A stretch of DNA of 64,000 bases from Mactra quadrangularis (Eukaryota; Mollusca; Bivalvia; Venerida; Mactridae): positions 49,147,395-49,211,394 of the forward strand of contig CM046307.1 in NCBI GenBank assembly GCA_025267735.1. The letters are read 5' to 3'. Both the position numbers and the translations under genes were made by a program. Of this stretch, positions 42,988 through 54,196 are shown in pieces. The notes under the pieces were generated by a model. It did not search any database, was not told where the DNA came from, and saw nothing but the letters and a program-made list of their open reading frames with translations. Every line of letters begins with the position of its first letter. Within the stretch, counting starts at the first letter, position 1.

Positions 42988-43551
42988 TGTGGCGATTATT
43001 GGTACGGAGATACGGGTTTTAACATTGTCCAATATGAGGTCAGTGTATATATTTGGTGATGTTGTTTAATGTGTATTACTTTTGGTCTTTTATTGATATC
43101 ATGCTTTGTGATGCTCTTCGTAATCATGTATGTTATTGTATTTATAGATATATTGTATAGTTGCTGTTGTTAAATTTGTCTTATAGTTCATGCCTTGTAC
43201 ATATACCTTTTTTTATTTTATTTTTCCAATAAAAAGGGCGGTTTAAAGTCTGCTTCCATCTACATGTTCAGCCGACTTTACAATCTTGTACAATAACTCC
43301 TGGTCACTGACATCACCCTCAGGCGGGCGATCCCTCACAGTACCCATTTACACCTGGGTCGAGTGGAACAATTGTAGGTTAATTTCTTGCTCAAGGAAAT
43401 TAGCAGTGCCCCTAGTGGGGATCGAACCCGGGACCTCTCGATCCCTAAGCGCGCGTCCTACCACTGGACCACTGCTCCTACACAATCATTAAGCTAAGTA
43501 GCTCGAAGAAAATACATTTATATATAGTTGACCGCACGGAAACACGTTACA
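42988..43551 (+). repeat. LTR3 of the array (deleted, with SINE inside)
   Basis: Begins TGTGGCG, jumps after AATATGAGGTCAG to TGTATATATTTGG (about 1.46 kb missing relative to LTR2), then continues to ACACGTTACA, interrupted by a SINE at about 43231-43483. Confidence 0.75.
43231..43483 (-). mobile_element. tRNA-derived SINE inside LTR3
   Basis: Minus-strand head GGAGCAGTGGTCCAGTGGTA with B box GGGTTCGATCCCC. LTR1 and LTR2 are uninterrupted at this place, and CAAT is repeated at both ends, so insertion is specific to LTR3. Confidence 0.75.
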
Positions 43552-44026
43552 ATATAAAAGCAATGAGTGCAAGAGAAACAGTTCTTAACGGAGAATACAA
43601 CGTTTAAGTGTCAAAAAAGAAACCCAAAAACTTGCTATGTACACAGTGAAAGTGTAAATTTGAAAACAAAAATCTTTTAAACATGTACATTGTACAAACA
43701 AGTGAATCATCTAACTGAAAATCCAATTACTATTTCAAGTGCAAGTTCATATATTTAAAGGCTTGACACAAACCAAAGATAAATATCTCATGTTCGTTAT
43801 CTAAACATACAGAAAAGTAAATTAAACCACTAACACAAGGACGCTCTTGTGATTACCGAACAATCGTAACATTGGCTGTCAAAACTATATGCTACTATAC
43901 TATTGATTGTCTTCACGATCATAAGAACCAGGGTGCTCCAACTTCACTCTTGTCTTAACAGGTTCATGTAAGATCAAACATAACAATTTTCAGCACATAC
44001 AATGTACATGTGTATATTATGCATAC

Positions 44027-44537
44027 CTATATTTTCTACTCGTGGTTCTGATATGTAGACTATATCATCTTGTATTGGTAACATCTTATATAAACTGGAT
44101 CTTACAAACTCAGTACCAAATTATTCACCATAAGTTTCTCCTATATATTCAGTTCTTTTAAAATTGTCATAAAATTCACATAAGCTAACCACAACAGTGT
44201 GCCATACTTGCTCTGGTAATACTGCAACTTTACGACTCGCTTGGCCGTCTGCCTTTTTCATCCATGCAACATAAACATTACGACTTGTTACACTTAGAAC
44301 CAGTGAAGATAAGGAAAATAGAGCTTTTCCATTGATTAAACAATCTTCTGGTAAAAATATAGATATATTATTGTTTGTTTTACAGACTAAATGGTTTCTA
44401 TCTTTGTAAGGGTCATATACAACACGTTTAACTTCTAATGTTGTATCTGCATCTATAAACTGTTTCTTTCCATCTATAGGTGAATCACAATGTAACATCT
44501 GACAAACTTTTATATATGTTGGTAAATCATTTAGCAC
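44027..44537 (-). pseudogene. Copy C exon 2 remnant
   Basis: 511 bp instead of 634. An in-frame deletion of 41 codons at about 44301 removes the segment from KSSKTLPQ to GGPISV (acidic run included). A TAT-to-TAA change gives a stop at 44121-44123 (in YGEYFG). Acceptor and donor are still intact. Confidence 0.85.
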
Positions 44538-44765
44538 CTGCAATATATTTAACATTCTATAAAAGCAGGTGATAATATCCCCTCTAACTAAGACAACCAT
44601 TCACAGTATTCGGCGATTTGGTACGCAACAGAATAGTGCGGCGTATAAAGACAAAATCGTTGGATATTTTCGGTTTTTTTAAACATTCATTGTTAAATTG
44701 TAAAATAAATTGCTTATAACTACAGGAATGTCAAACCATGGTTACAAAGTACTTTTAAACCTCAT

Positions 44766-45168
44766 AAGGCCGGTATACCATTCATACGGGAGCGCGACGT
44801 TAACATTTTGCGTTGAAAACGCCATAGTCTGTACGACCAGTCCCTAAAGGACCATAGGGACACAGACATCAAAGGCCGGGTGTTGCAGACTATTGCTGAC
44901 ACCCTCAATGTTCCTGGCTTGAAAGGTACACATAACATAAGTTAATTTCAGTTGCAATACAATGATGAGTTAAGTGTGTGTAGTTTTTGCAAGCATGCTT
45001 ATGACAATTTTGTTGTAATTACAAAATTGAACTACATGTATTAAATTATTATGCCATAACATGTTTAACATAAATAAACGAAACATGAAAACTCACGCCT
45101 CACGTTCAAGTTTCACGCTCACGTTTAACGTTCACGTCGCGCTCACGTATGAATGGAATACCGGCCTT
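44766..45168. mobile_element. 403-bp inverted-repeat element in intron 1 of copy C
   Basis: Ends AAGGCCGGTATACCATTCAT and its complement with about 37-bp imperfect inverted repeats that include GAGCGCGACGT. No coding capacity. The same insertion is in intron 1 of copy D (60204-62868), so it preceded the C/D split. Superfamily not identified. Confidence 0.75.
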
Positions 45169-46482
45169 AAACCTTGTATTCTATTTTAGATTTCAAGATA
45201 CTTTGTAAAGAATGACAGATGTAAACACGGTAGGGTGGAGGTTAAAAAGTTTTATTAAACGTGCATAGTTGTTTAGATAGTTAAAGAAAACTAAAAATAC
45301 ATACTCGTTTTTTTTCAGTACAGTTAAACGGGGAAATCAATAGACTGTAAACATTGCCACGTGTTTTCAGGTAAATAAACAGTTCTACCAATGATGCTTA
45401 GCGTCCTGTAATGTCTTTAACTGCGCTTTAAAAGTTCCTTCACACATTCACAATTTATATTGTTCTGAATGGAATTCCAATAAGTTAAAAAAAAACTTTT
45501 TATGTATTTTGAATAATCTATAATTTTGCTTTTTGAAATCGTTACATTTTTGGGATGGATTTAGAATTACAATTATCTCAAACTTGATATTGGTTAATTG
45601 AGATATATTGATTATAGTTTGCGAGGCTCATAGATCACTTTTGCTGCAACTGAAATTTACCAATACAAATTTGTTTTCTAATCATTGCATGAAAAATGAA
45701 TAGAATTAATAATGAAATAAATACAAATTCAATTTTTTGTACTGTGAAGGAACTTCCTGAGAACAACCCATAACTCGTTCACAGCTGAGCTGAGAGTTTT
45801 CGTTTTTCTGTCATGTTTTACAATAAAATGCCTCGTAATTTAATGCGAACATACGATGAAAATATAAAATATTATATTTTTCATGTATTTGTATAGTTCT
45901 AGCAACAAATAGTCACATAACTAACAAGTTCAATAAGCGGTTAACCAGTAAGATAACTAGTTAGCCACAAATTACTTACCTAGACTATTGCTGACTGGTT
46001 AGCGATTAAATAGTTACACCCGTTAACCTCCTTAACAATTAATTATTAGTTACGTTGTAGTCTAATGGCAGAAATGTGCCACCATAAAACTGAGATATAA
46101 AAATATAAATGATTTGGTGTTGTAACTCATATACATGGACATAAGGATTAAATTCTAGTATAAAATAAGTTTCGAGCAAACATTGTAAAGTTGTAAATTT
46201 TAGAATAGCTCTGAATAAATGTCCATGTTAAATCGAAACTATATAGTTCGGTTATATTCGACATATGTTCTTTTACTTTTTTAATGTACCTTTTTTGTAA
46301 TTGTAAACCTTAGATTATACTTATCAGTTATAGTGGAATATTGGTAAGATTTTATTACGCAGATCTATTTTCACAGATCCAAGTTTTAAATCCATACCGA
46401 TTACGACGGCGTTCGTGTTTTATCTATGTCATGTATTTAAAATAAAGAAGCCGAATGCTTTACTCGACATATTTTAGAGTGG

Positions 46483-46690
46483 TCTTGGGTTCGATTTCCG
46501 GGCAGGACATACTTTCGTGTAGCTTAGTTATAAAATATTTTTCTACGACCATTCTCCCTCCTACTACTGATTCTAAATTATGTAGGGCAGTAGTCAGTCA
46601 CTGACGAAAGTACGCGCCTAGTAGTTGTTTAACTGCTAAATCCAGAGATTCAGCCTTTCCAGGAGTTGTGAGTAGGAATGAAAGTTTATC
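46483..46690 (+). mobile_element. SINE fragment in intron 1 of copy C
   Basis: B box-like GGGTTCGATTTCC, then CGGGCAGGACATACTTTCGT and the core GGGCAGTAGTCAGTCACTGA found also in the minus-strand SINE at 2395. The head start and tail are unclear. Confidence 0.65.
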
Positions 46691-46924
46691 GGACCAAAAA
46701 ATCTTAGAGATATGTCCATTTTAATGTTTTAACATAATTGATCTAAACAATGAATTAACAATACTTCATTATAACAAGTCGAATAGGGATCTTTTTATGT
46801 TATTAGGGAAACGGTGGCTGACAAAGCTGATAGACTGTCGGACCACTCACTTTGCTAAAATTACTGGACCAACAGCCATTTTGATGGACTTAGTCCATGT
46901 TCCACTGACAAAATTCGAAGACTG

Positions 46925-47066
46925 AGTATACAAAAATTAACGTTACCTGTGATACTGACGTTAATCGATTCTTCCTTCCAGAATTTGTTACAACTTGTAG
47001 TTTTCCGGGATATTCCAATGGTATCAAAAACTCTCTTCCATTATATTTGTCACTCTCACTGACATC
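46925..47066 (-). pseudogene. Copy C exon 1 remnant
   Basis: Only the last 40 or so codons (DKYNGREFLIPLEYPGKLQVV ... LTSVSQ, shown here in part) remain with their donor. Upstream of about 47066 the sequence is unrelated, so the start codon and two thirds of the exon are missing. Confidence 0.85.
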
Positions 47067-47945
47067 TAGTTCCACCCCTCCTAACGGCCACCCCTTGTAA
47101 GCGGTCACCCCCTGTAAGGGGCCAGCACGTACCGCGACCGTTGAAAAACGCTCTATAATGCACTCCTATTAAGCGGTCACCCCTGTTCTCCATCCAGCGG
47201 CCAGTCATTCTGTCTCCCAAACTTAAAATAAGCCCCACATAAGCCGTCAACGCGTCATGTAATATGACATAATTGCAATGGCCCGTATAGTTGTTAGCGT
47301 GGATAATCAACTGAGTGACACTGATAATAATCCGATAATTATGTATTAGGTAATACAAATTGAACAATTAACCTACACCCGGTCTGGTTTAAAACCTGTT
47401 TTGACCGTTCGATCTTCGTAAGAGTAATGGATTATTGCCAAAATATTTTATTCGACGGCAAATGATTTTTAGCGTGTATATAGACATGTGTGCTTCATGT
47501 GAAGATATACAGTGTACTTTTGAAAAAGTATGATGAATGCGATAATTATTAAGCACCATTTGTTCGTAATAAGTGATTTTCTTGTCAATCCATTTAAACA
47601 AACAAAGGTCAGAATGGAGGACATTAAAACGCATTTTCCGAAAATAGGCTGCGTTCTACATTCGATTTATTTAAAGGAGTCCAACATTCTTACGCAGTTT
47701 TCGAAGCAATAGTTATTTAATTATTTGTTGCTTAATAAGACTTATATCACACTAAAAACTAACAAATATCGTACATTTCAGTTTCGTTTTCGTTTTTTTA
47801 CCTAATAATGCATTTAGTCTGAACGACATAATTAATGATTTTTTTGGAAAAAATATTTTCACTGTGGTTGTTTATAGTGGCATGTACATTTTTATCTTTT
47901 CAACATCAGTAAAGAATTTACTCAGACTGGAAAAAATCTACTGTC
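47067..47945. mobile_element. Probable DNA-transposon fragment
   Basis: Begins with repeated AAGCGGTCACCCC / AACGGCCACCCC motifs of the type seen at pogo-like transposon ends. No transposase can be read, and a second terminus was not found. It separates the exon 1 remnant from the shared upstream segment. Confidence 0.35.
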
Positions 47946-48702
47946 AACGCACAACCAATCGTAGTATTCGGCAATTTGATACATGGTAGAATAAATTGCA
48001 ACATATGAACTAGACAAATCATCGCTATGTATTTTTAGATACAATCATTTTAAAAGCGTAAAAATGATGGCCTATAACTTCAGGAGTATCAATTCATATA
48101 TTTAAAGCACATTTATACCTAGATAGGTATCAATCAGTACAGCAACATTGTCATTTTTATCTACAAATACAGTGGTAACCAAAAGTAAGGAGACAAAAGA
48201 ATTTTGTTTAAATTTTTAAATGCCAATGATTGATTTTTAGAACTACTTGGTGATAAAATGAAAAAAAAAACATAAATGCATCACATTTATAAGATTCAGC
48301 ATATGACGTCCCAATGCCTCCAAAACCATTTCAGTGTATTTCTTTTCCATAAAATAGTTTTTAACTACTTTTGTAGTCTCAATTAGACGCATAAATAAAT
48401 ACAAGCATCGCATCTTTATATTTATCAATCATTATCATGGTGAGATACAATCGAAAGGTAACATCTTCCTTTTTGTTTGTAAAGAAATGTGACTTTGTGT
48501 ACTCAAAAATTAGTCAATCAAAAGTCGATCAAAAGTGATAAAATTATAAATCAAAGTACTGAAAGCACAAAAGGACTTTCGGGCAGATTGGAACTTAACT
48601 GATCCAAGAAGGCAATGAACAAATTTATGAGAAATATATGACCTTTGTACTAGTAAACATTGAAACAGGTTAAGACATAAGCGTAGAAAGTAAAGCGTAA
48701 CT

Positions 48703-49645
48703 ATATATATATTTATTTATATTTCATGGCTCTGACATGGTACATGTGTGGTGAGCAAAATGATGGTACACAAGATTTATACATAAAATATTACTTAACA
48801 TATATAAAAACATACTATAAATTTGCATGTACAGTATGATGAGAATGGTTAAAACAGGAATTTATTGTTGATAGTCAAATTCTAATTCAGAAATATAAGA
48901 AGTATCATTGCACTTGATTGCATTGTTTAAGACCATATCGAATACATTGATATATAGGGATGGCACAAAAAAAAGAATTTAATCCTTATTTCCATTGTGG
49001 TCCCTCTTATTAATTAAGTTGATGAATACACCAGAATTCACCAGCATGAATATTGCATTATATAGATATATCACAGATAAATATGATACTATCACAGTAG
49101 GTACACAAAAAGACAAATATCATGATTATAATAATAATAATTAGATAAAGAATTAAGAGCTTAATACCTAATGATATATACCTTAGTTATCTCAGATCTC
49201 TGATATAAGATGGGCTTTGACGAGGGCTTTAAAATGGTGGAAATTTCTAGCTTGTCTAATGTGTTGTGGCATTTCATTTCACAGAAAACACCTATTAAAA
49301 GCAAAATACTTTTTGCCAAAACCTTTGACCTTAGGTAGGCTGAACCTGCCTGTTTCTGAGAAAGTAGTTCCTAACCCATCACAAAAAACTCTTTGCCTTG
49401 TGAGATAGCTGTGAATAGAACTAGTAGGAATGAAATGCTCTTTGAGGTAACCTGGTGCTATCCCACTTTGAATCTTAATAACATGACCTAAGATTATTTG
49501 ATCAAACCTTTTTGATATGGGTAACCAGTTGAGTTTAACAAAATGATTCTGGTCAAGGTGAGTCCTTGCATCCAGTCCTAACACAAATCTTATCATTTTG
49601 TTCTAAGTGACCTGTAACTTATTCTTAAGTTCTTGTGACTGAGAA
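48703..49645 (-). mobile_element. 5'-truncated CR1/Jockey-like LINE
   Basis: Inserted in copy C upstream DNA between GTAAAGCGTAA and ATGGTAACTTCC, which are contiguous in copies A and B. It has the end of ORF2 followed by a long 3' UTR and an AT-repeat tail at the left end. Confidence 0.75.
49192..49645 (-). pseudogene. C-terminal fragment of a LINE reverse transcriptase
   Basis: Reads LKNKLQVT, then MIRFVLGLDARTHLDQ, LNWLPISKRFDQIILGHV, APGYLKEHF and TFSETGRFSLPKVKGFGKK, the familiar RT tail of CR1/Jockey-like LINEs. There are two in-frame stops (a TAG before MIRF and a TGA where the conserved W of the 'WN-x-(L/M)P' motif is expected). The frame ends at 49192-49194. Confidence 0.8.
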
Positions 49646-50520
49646 TGGTAACTTCCACAGCAGAACTTGTAAAACTTTTCTTCCGTACACTTTCATTCAA
49701 GAGTAATGTGACTCGACTTCGTTAGGAAATGTAGATGGTTAAGGAAAATCTTCTTAGAATGTATATTTCAGTGATTAATTTCAAAAGATTGGCTTGTTTT
49801 ACGATTTGGCTCTCTCATGTAAACCAAATAACAGCTGCAAAGAGTCTGACACATTGTTTCTGGTTGTGTATTTTTAAGTGAAAGAAACGACAAGTTTCAT
49901 TTGAATGGTCTTTATTATATGCAACATGCAAATTATTACAAGAACACTTTTCATGATTTTGATTTTCTTACTTTCTATTACATCAAATTATGTACAAAGC
50001 AGTAACTTTTCATGAATGCACAATGGAAGTTGACATAAAATAATTCAGAATAAAATACTTAGCAGACATATCTCTGTTCAGAATAGTTACTCCTTAGTCA
50101 TGTATAGATGTTTACAGTCATATACAGTATTCTTAATATTGTTTTTATCCACTAAAGATGGTTTAGTTACTGGTTTGTTTGTATTTTTTTTACCTACACG
50201 GGCACAGTACGCCTAGTCTAATGAAAATAATATACGATGAAAACCGAAAAAACATCAATAGTCCATGTAATACACATCGCTACAGAATTGCATCAGTTTA
50301 AAGCCATCTCTGACTTCAACATGATATACTATTACTACAATAGAATTCTATCTAAGAAATGTCTATAAAAATGCCATACATGGTACATAATTCAATGGGG
50401 GAAAAGGTTTTAAAATCTAAAACTATTGGCTCATGCCAAATTTTATCCAAGTTCTTAAGTTAACTTATAAGAACTACTGACTCTGCAATAAGCCAAATAT
50501 GGTATCGTCAGGGTTTCATA

Positions 50521-53500
50521 CAGGGATGGGGCCAATTAATTGCTATGAACAATTAATTGTCAATTAATTACTGTGTGAAAAACGATGGTAATTGTAATTA
50601 ATTATTTTATCAAAAAATGGAAAACAATGGTAATTATAATTACTTACTTAAGAAATTTAGGCAATAATTAATTGATTTCAATTATTTTTCAATTACTCCA
50701 TGTAACATTTGCATATGTTTTATTAAATACAACTTAGTTTCCAAACTGGCCCCTCTTTTCTGTTTTTCACACCTTTCAGACCTGATGAATGGGTCATTCA
50801 ATAGTCATAACAATAACAAGTGTCATAACAATAGTGTTTGTAACATAAAATCTATAGCTAATTGATTGATAACCCTACAAGGTGTTATAGTAAAAGATTA
50901 AATTGTCTGACAATGGACAGTTAAGCATTGAGGTGATCATCTTGAATACACTGAGTCATTATCCCCTTATGACTAAGGTTATAAGAAAATCCACTAATCA
51001 AGTACTACTGAATTCACTAACCGTTTACAAGTGATTTTATGTAATTTTTAATCACATCCAGACTTGCAAAATTTGAGTGATAACATGTCAGTACAGTATA
51101 TTATAAAGCAACAAGGCCCAATTTTCGACCATTGCTAAACATGCTGTCAAGATGAGCGCATTTGTCAAGGCACATTTCAATGTTCCTAAGGGATACCGCA
51201 GTGGAAAATTACAGTGTAGGCACTGCATCCGTTACATCTCGGGGAGTTTGAGTGTTACATCAAATTTTGTCTCTCATATGAAGGTAAGTTCATGTCATTT
51301 TATTGCTATACTTGTTTGTAACTTTTCTCATGAGTTATCTTTCAATATCCAACAAATGGATCCATACCGCAGATCAATTTATTGACTGTTACAACATTCC
51401 ATGGCCAATGTTTCGAGTCTGCAGGTCATACAGTGTGTAAATGATGCTGGTAAACGCATTGTTGTTGCCAATGAATTTACGTACATGTATTTGAAATTCA
51501 TGTATTATAGCCTGGTAAGGATATGCATATATAGGCTGTTTACCTTGAAGATAAGTATTACATTGGTCAATCGCGCTTTATTGCCATTTTCATCGGTAAT
51601 TGTTGTAAACTAGACACTTGGTGTTGCAGACTATACAATAGTACATACCCAACATACATACACATATGTATGTGTATGTATGCATACACATACAGACTTG
51701 GAGATGTAATGGTGCTTACACATCATACATGCTTAATTTTGCACTTCTGATTTCAGAAAGTTCACAATGAAGAGTATGTAAAAACCAAAAACCGGCTCGA
51801 CCATGTGATGATGACAAGCCAAATCAAGACAAGATGACATCTTTCATCAACGCAGAGAAACCGAAATACAAACCAGGTAATTTATTTGTTTAGTTTTTGT
51901 CTTACAATAGATGCAACTGTATTATTTATACATGTATATGTAGGAAATGTCTATGAATCATTATCTGCTATTAAATATACCTATATACATGTATATGTAC
52001 ATAGATTAAGCAAACAATCGGGGCTCCAGATTGGCACTAAGCTCAGATTGTTCACTTGAGAATTGAAGTGCCTGAGATGAACTACTTACACTAAATCGGA
52101 CCGGAATTTAAACTAATTGGTGGAAATGCAGGCTTGAAGCATAGCCATTGCTTTTATCATACATTGATATCCATGGTAATGGTTAACTACATGTTTGAGG
52201 CAATCAACATTGATAAGCTATTAGACATGCATTCAAATCACATGTGCTATAAAGCATGCCATTTTATTACATTTCATGCGACCAGCGGCAAGTCAAGATC
52301 ACAGAGGCACTTACTCACTTTGTGGCCGGAGACCTGCTACCGTTGTCGTTAGTGGAGAGTGAGAATTTCCGGAAGTTCATGGACATCGCATGCCCACAAT
52401 ACCAAGTTCCAAGTCGGAAACACTTCTCCACTAGACTAATCTATGCCAGAGCGTCAGAGATCAAGCAGAATATCATGCACCAACTTAAAGCAGCACAGAG
52501 TATCTACCTCACGATGGATCTGTGGTCCAATCGTCTGATGAAAGCTTACATTGGTATCACAGGACACTACATATTGGAGAGTACTTTGAAGTCTGTGATG
52601 CTATCGTGTTTAAGGTTTAAAGGGGCACATACTGGAGAGAGAATCCGCCAAGAGTATGAGGAGGTAGTTGCTTGCTATGGGATAGCGGACAAGGCTGTAA
52701 CTGTGGTGACTGACAATGCCTCCAACATGGTTAAGTCTTTCGGTATGCCAGGTTTCGAGGATGATGGGAAAAGTGATAGTGACAGTGATGACGATGAAAT
52801 GGACTTGTTTTATGTGGAGGAGAGTACAATAGGTGACATTGGAGTAAAGCATGCCCGATGTTTTGCACATACTCTCCAATTGTGTGTAAAGGATGGCATT
52901 AAAGAATGCGGGTCGCATGTCAGGAACATTCTGGGCAAAACAGCAGCTATTGTGTCCCATGTCCGAAAATCCATCCATGCCACTGAAATATTGGAGGAAG
53001 AAACGAGACTTCAAGCTGCCAATATAACCCGCTGGAATTCGCAACTGACTATGATTCGGTCAGTGCTTGCTGTAAATGAAGAAAAGTTGGCAGACATCAA
53101 CTTTGGCACACGTTTGTCACCGTATGACCGAGGTGTGCTTAAGGAGATTTGCGAGGTGTTGGAGCCATTTGAGAAGGCAACACTCCACGTCCAGAGCAGT
53201 GGTGTGACTGGGAGTCTTGTTATTCCGCTCATATTAGGCATCCAAGGCCGTCTGGAAGATATGAATGTGGACTATACCCAAAAGTGGATAACAGAGTTAA
53301 AACGCAGTGTAGCCACACGATAAGTGCCTATTTTGAATGAAAAAATGTATATACAAGTGACAATACTAGATCCTCGTGTGAAAAACAGATGGTGCACTGA
53401 CACGCGTTGCGATGAAGCAATTGAGATGCTTAAGGTGCAAACTGCTTGCATCAATTCAGATGATACTACACCACCAAAGAAGAAACGGAGGTTAGATCTC

Positions 53501-54188
53501 TTTGGGTTCATGGAGCAAAATTCACCCAGAAAAAGGCATACAAGTGGAGATGCTAAAGTATCAAGTGATATCGAAAAATATCTGGATGAAGACAAGGAGC
53601 CAATGGAGGCTGATCCAATTCAATATTGGACGGCCAATATTTTTAGATACCCCAAACTGGCCAGTATCGCCATCAGTCATATAGCTCTACCTGCATCATC
53701 GGCAGCAGTAGAGCGGCTGTTTAGTGTAGCTGGCAAAACCTTTCGGCCTGACAGATGTCGACTCAGCGACAGAGCATTTGAGGCTCTTATGATGATCAAA
53801 GCCAATGCCCATATTAAGTAAATGTTTCTCATTGTTTCTGTTGATATGATGTACATTGTACATTGTATATATAAAACATAACTTAGAATTATAGGAAAAA
53901 ATAAAGTTTAAAGTACATCTATACTGCAATATGAGTTATCTTATCTTTTATTTAGTGTTTTAAAGGTAAGGACAATAATTAATACATGTCAGTAACTGGA
54001 TTTTAATTTTTTGCCTAAATACGTCATTGAAATAATTAATTAATAATTAACTGTTTATGTAAATAATGGTAATTGTAATTAATTATTGTCCTTACTCAGG
54101 GTAATTAACAATTAATTATAATTACTGAGGTTGAGAATAATGGTAATTATAATTAATTACTTTGCAAGTAATTGATCCCCCATCTCTG
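50521..54188 (+). mobile_element. hAT DNA transposon (3668 bp)
   Basis: Terminal inverted repeats CAGGGATGGGG...CAATTA and its counterpart CAGAGATGGGGG...CAATTA, flanked by a perfect 8-bp duplication GTTTCATA (50513-50520 and 54189-54196). Copy B keeps the empty site at 36308-36316. TAATTAATT-rich subterminal repeats (50540-50720 and 54020-54170) are likely transposase-binding arrays. The transposase gene inside is broken. Confidence 0.93.
51152..53821 (+). pseudogene. hAT transposase gene with BED finger, broken
   Basis: Exon 1 (51152-51283) starts with MSAFVKAHFNVPKGY and holds the first part of a BED zinc finger (CRHC ... SHMK). It is spliced at GTAAGT to exon 2 (51757-51876), which completes it with KVH. 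Exon 2 then appears frameshifted. The main exon (from about 52286 to 53821) carries the RNase H-like core: LTMDLWSNR, VVTDNASNMVK, CFAHTLQLCVKDG and TRWNSQLTM. The C-terminal hAT dimerisation region LPASSAAVERLFSVAGKTF contains the catalytic E. A TAA at 53321-53323 interrupts the otherwise continuous frame. Confidence 0.88.
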
Positions 54189-54196
54189 GTTTCATA

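Larger units (their letters stand above)
38793..43551 (+). mobile_element. LTR-internal-LTR-internal-LTR array of a non-autonomous LTR element
   Basis: A 2118-bp unit is repeated in tandem: LTR1 (38793-40630), internal 1 (40631-40868), LTR2 (40869-42749), internal 2 (42750-42987), LTR3 (42988-43551, internally deleted). LTR ends are TGT and ACA. Each internal region is only about 238 bp, starts with a primer-site-like TGGTGGCAGCGGTGGGA four bases after the LTR and ends with a purine tract AAAAACGAGGGAGAGGG. It carries no protein-coding gene. The layout is that of a TRIM/LARD-like element multiplied by unequal recombination. LTR1 lacks its first 42 bp. Confidence 0.75.
38220..47066 (-). pseudogene. 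CABIT-SAM gene, copy C, dismantled pseudogene
   Basis: Remnants in gene order: 5'-truncated exon 1 (46925-47066), exon 2 (44027-44537) with a 41-codon in-frame deletion and a nonsense codon, and SAM exon (38220-38782) truncated at its start and frameshifted. The two linker exons and about 1.65 kb around them, present in copy D, are absent and replaced by the LTR array at 38793-43551. Damage at every exon rules out a functional product. Confidence 0.85.

Noticed and set aside
53324..53821. Separate hAT-dimerisation gene
   Set aside because: Same frame as the preceding transposase segment, directly after its stop, and it begins with GTG; it is one broken gene.
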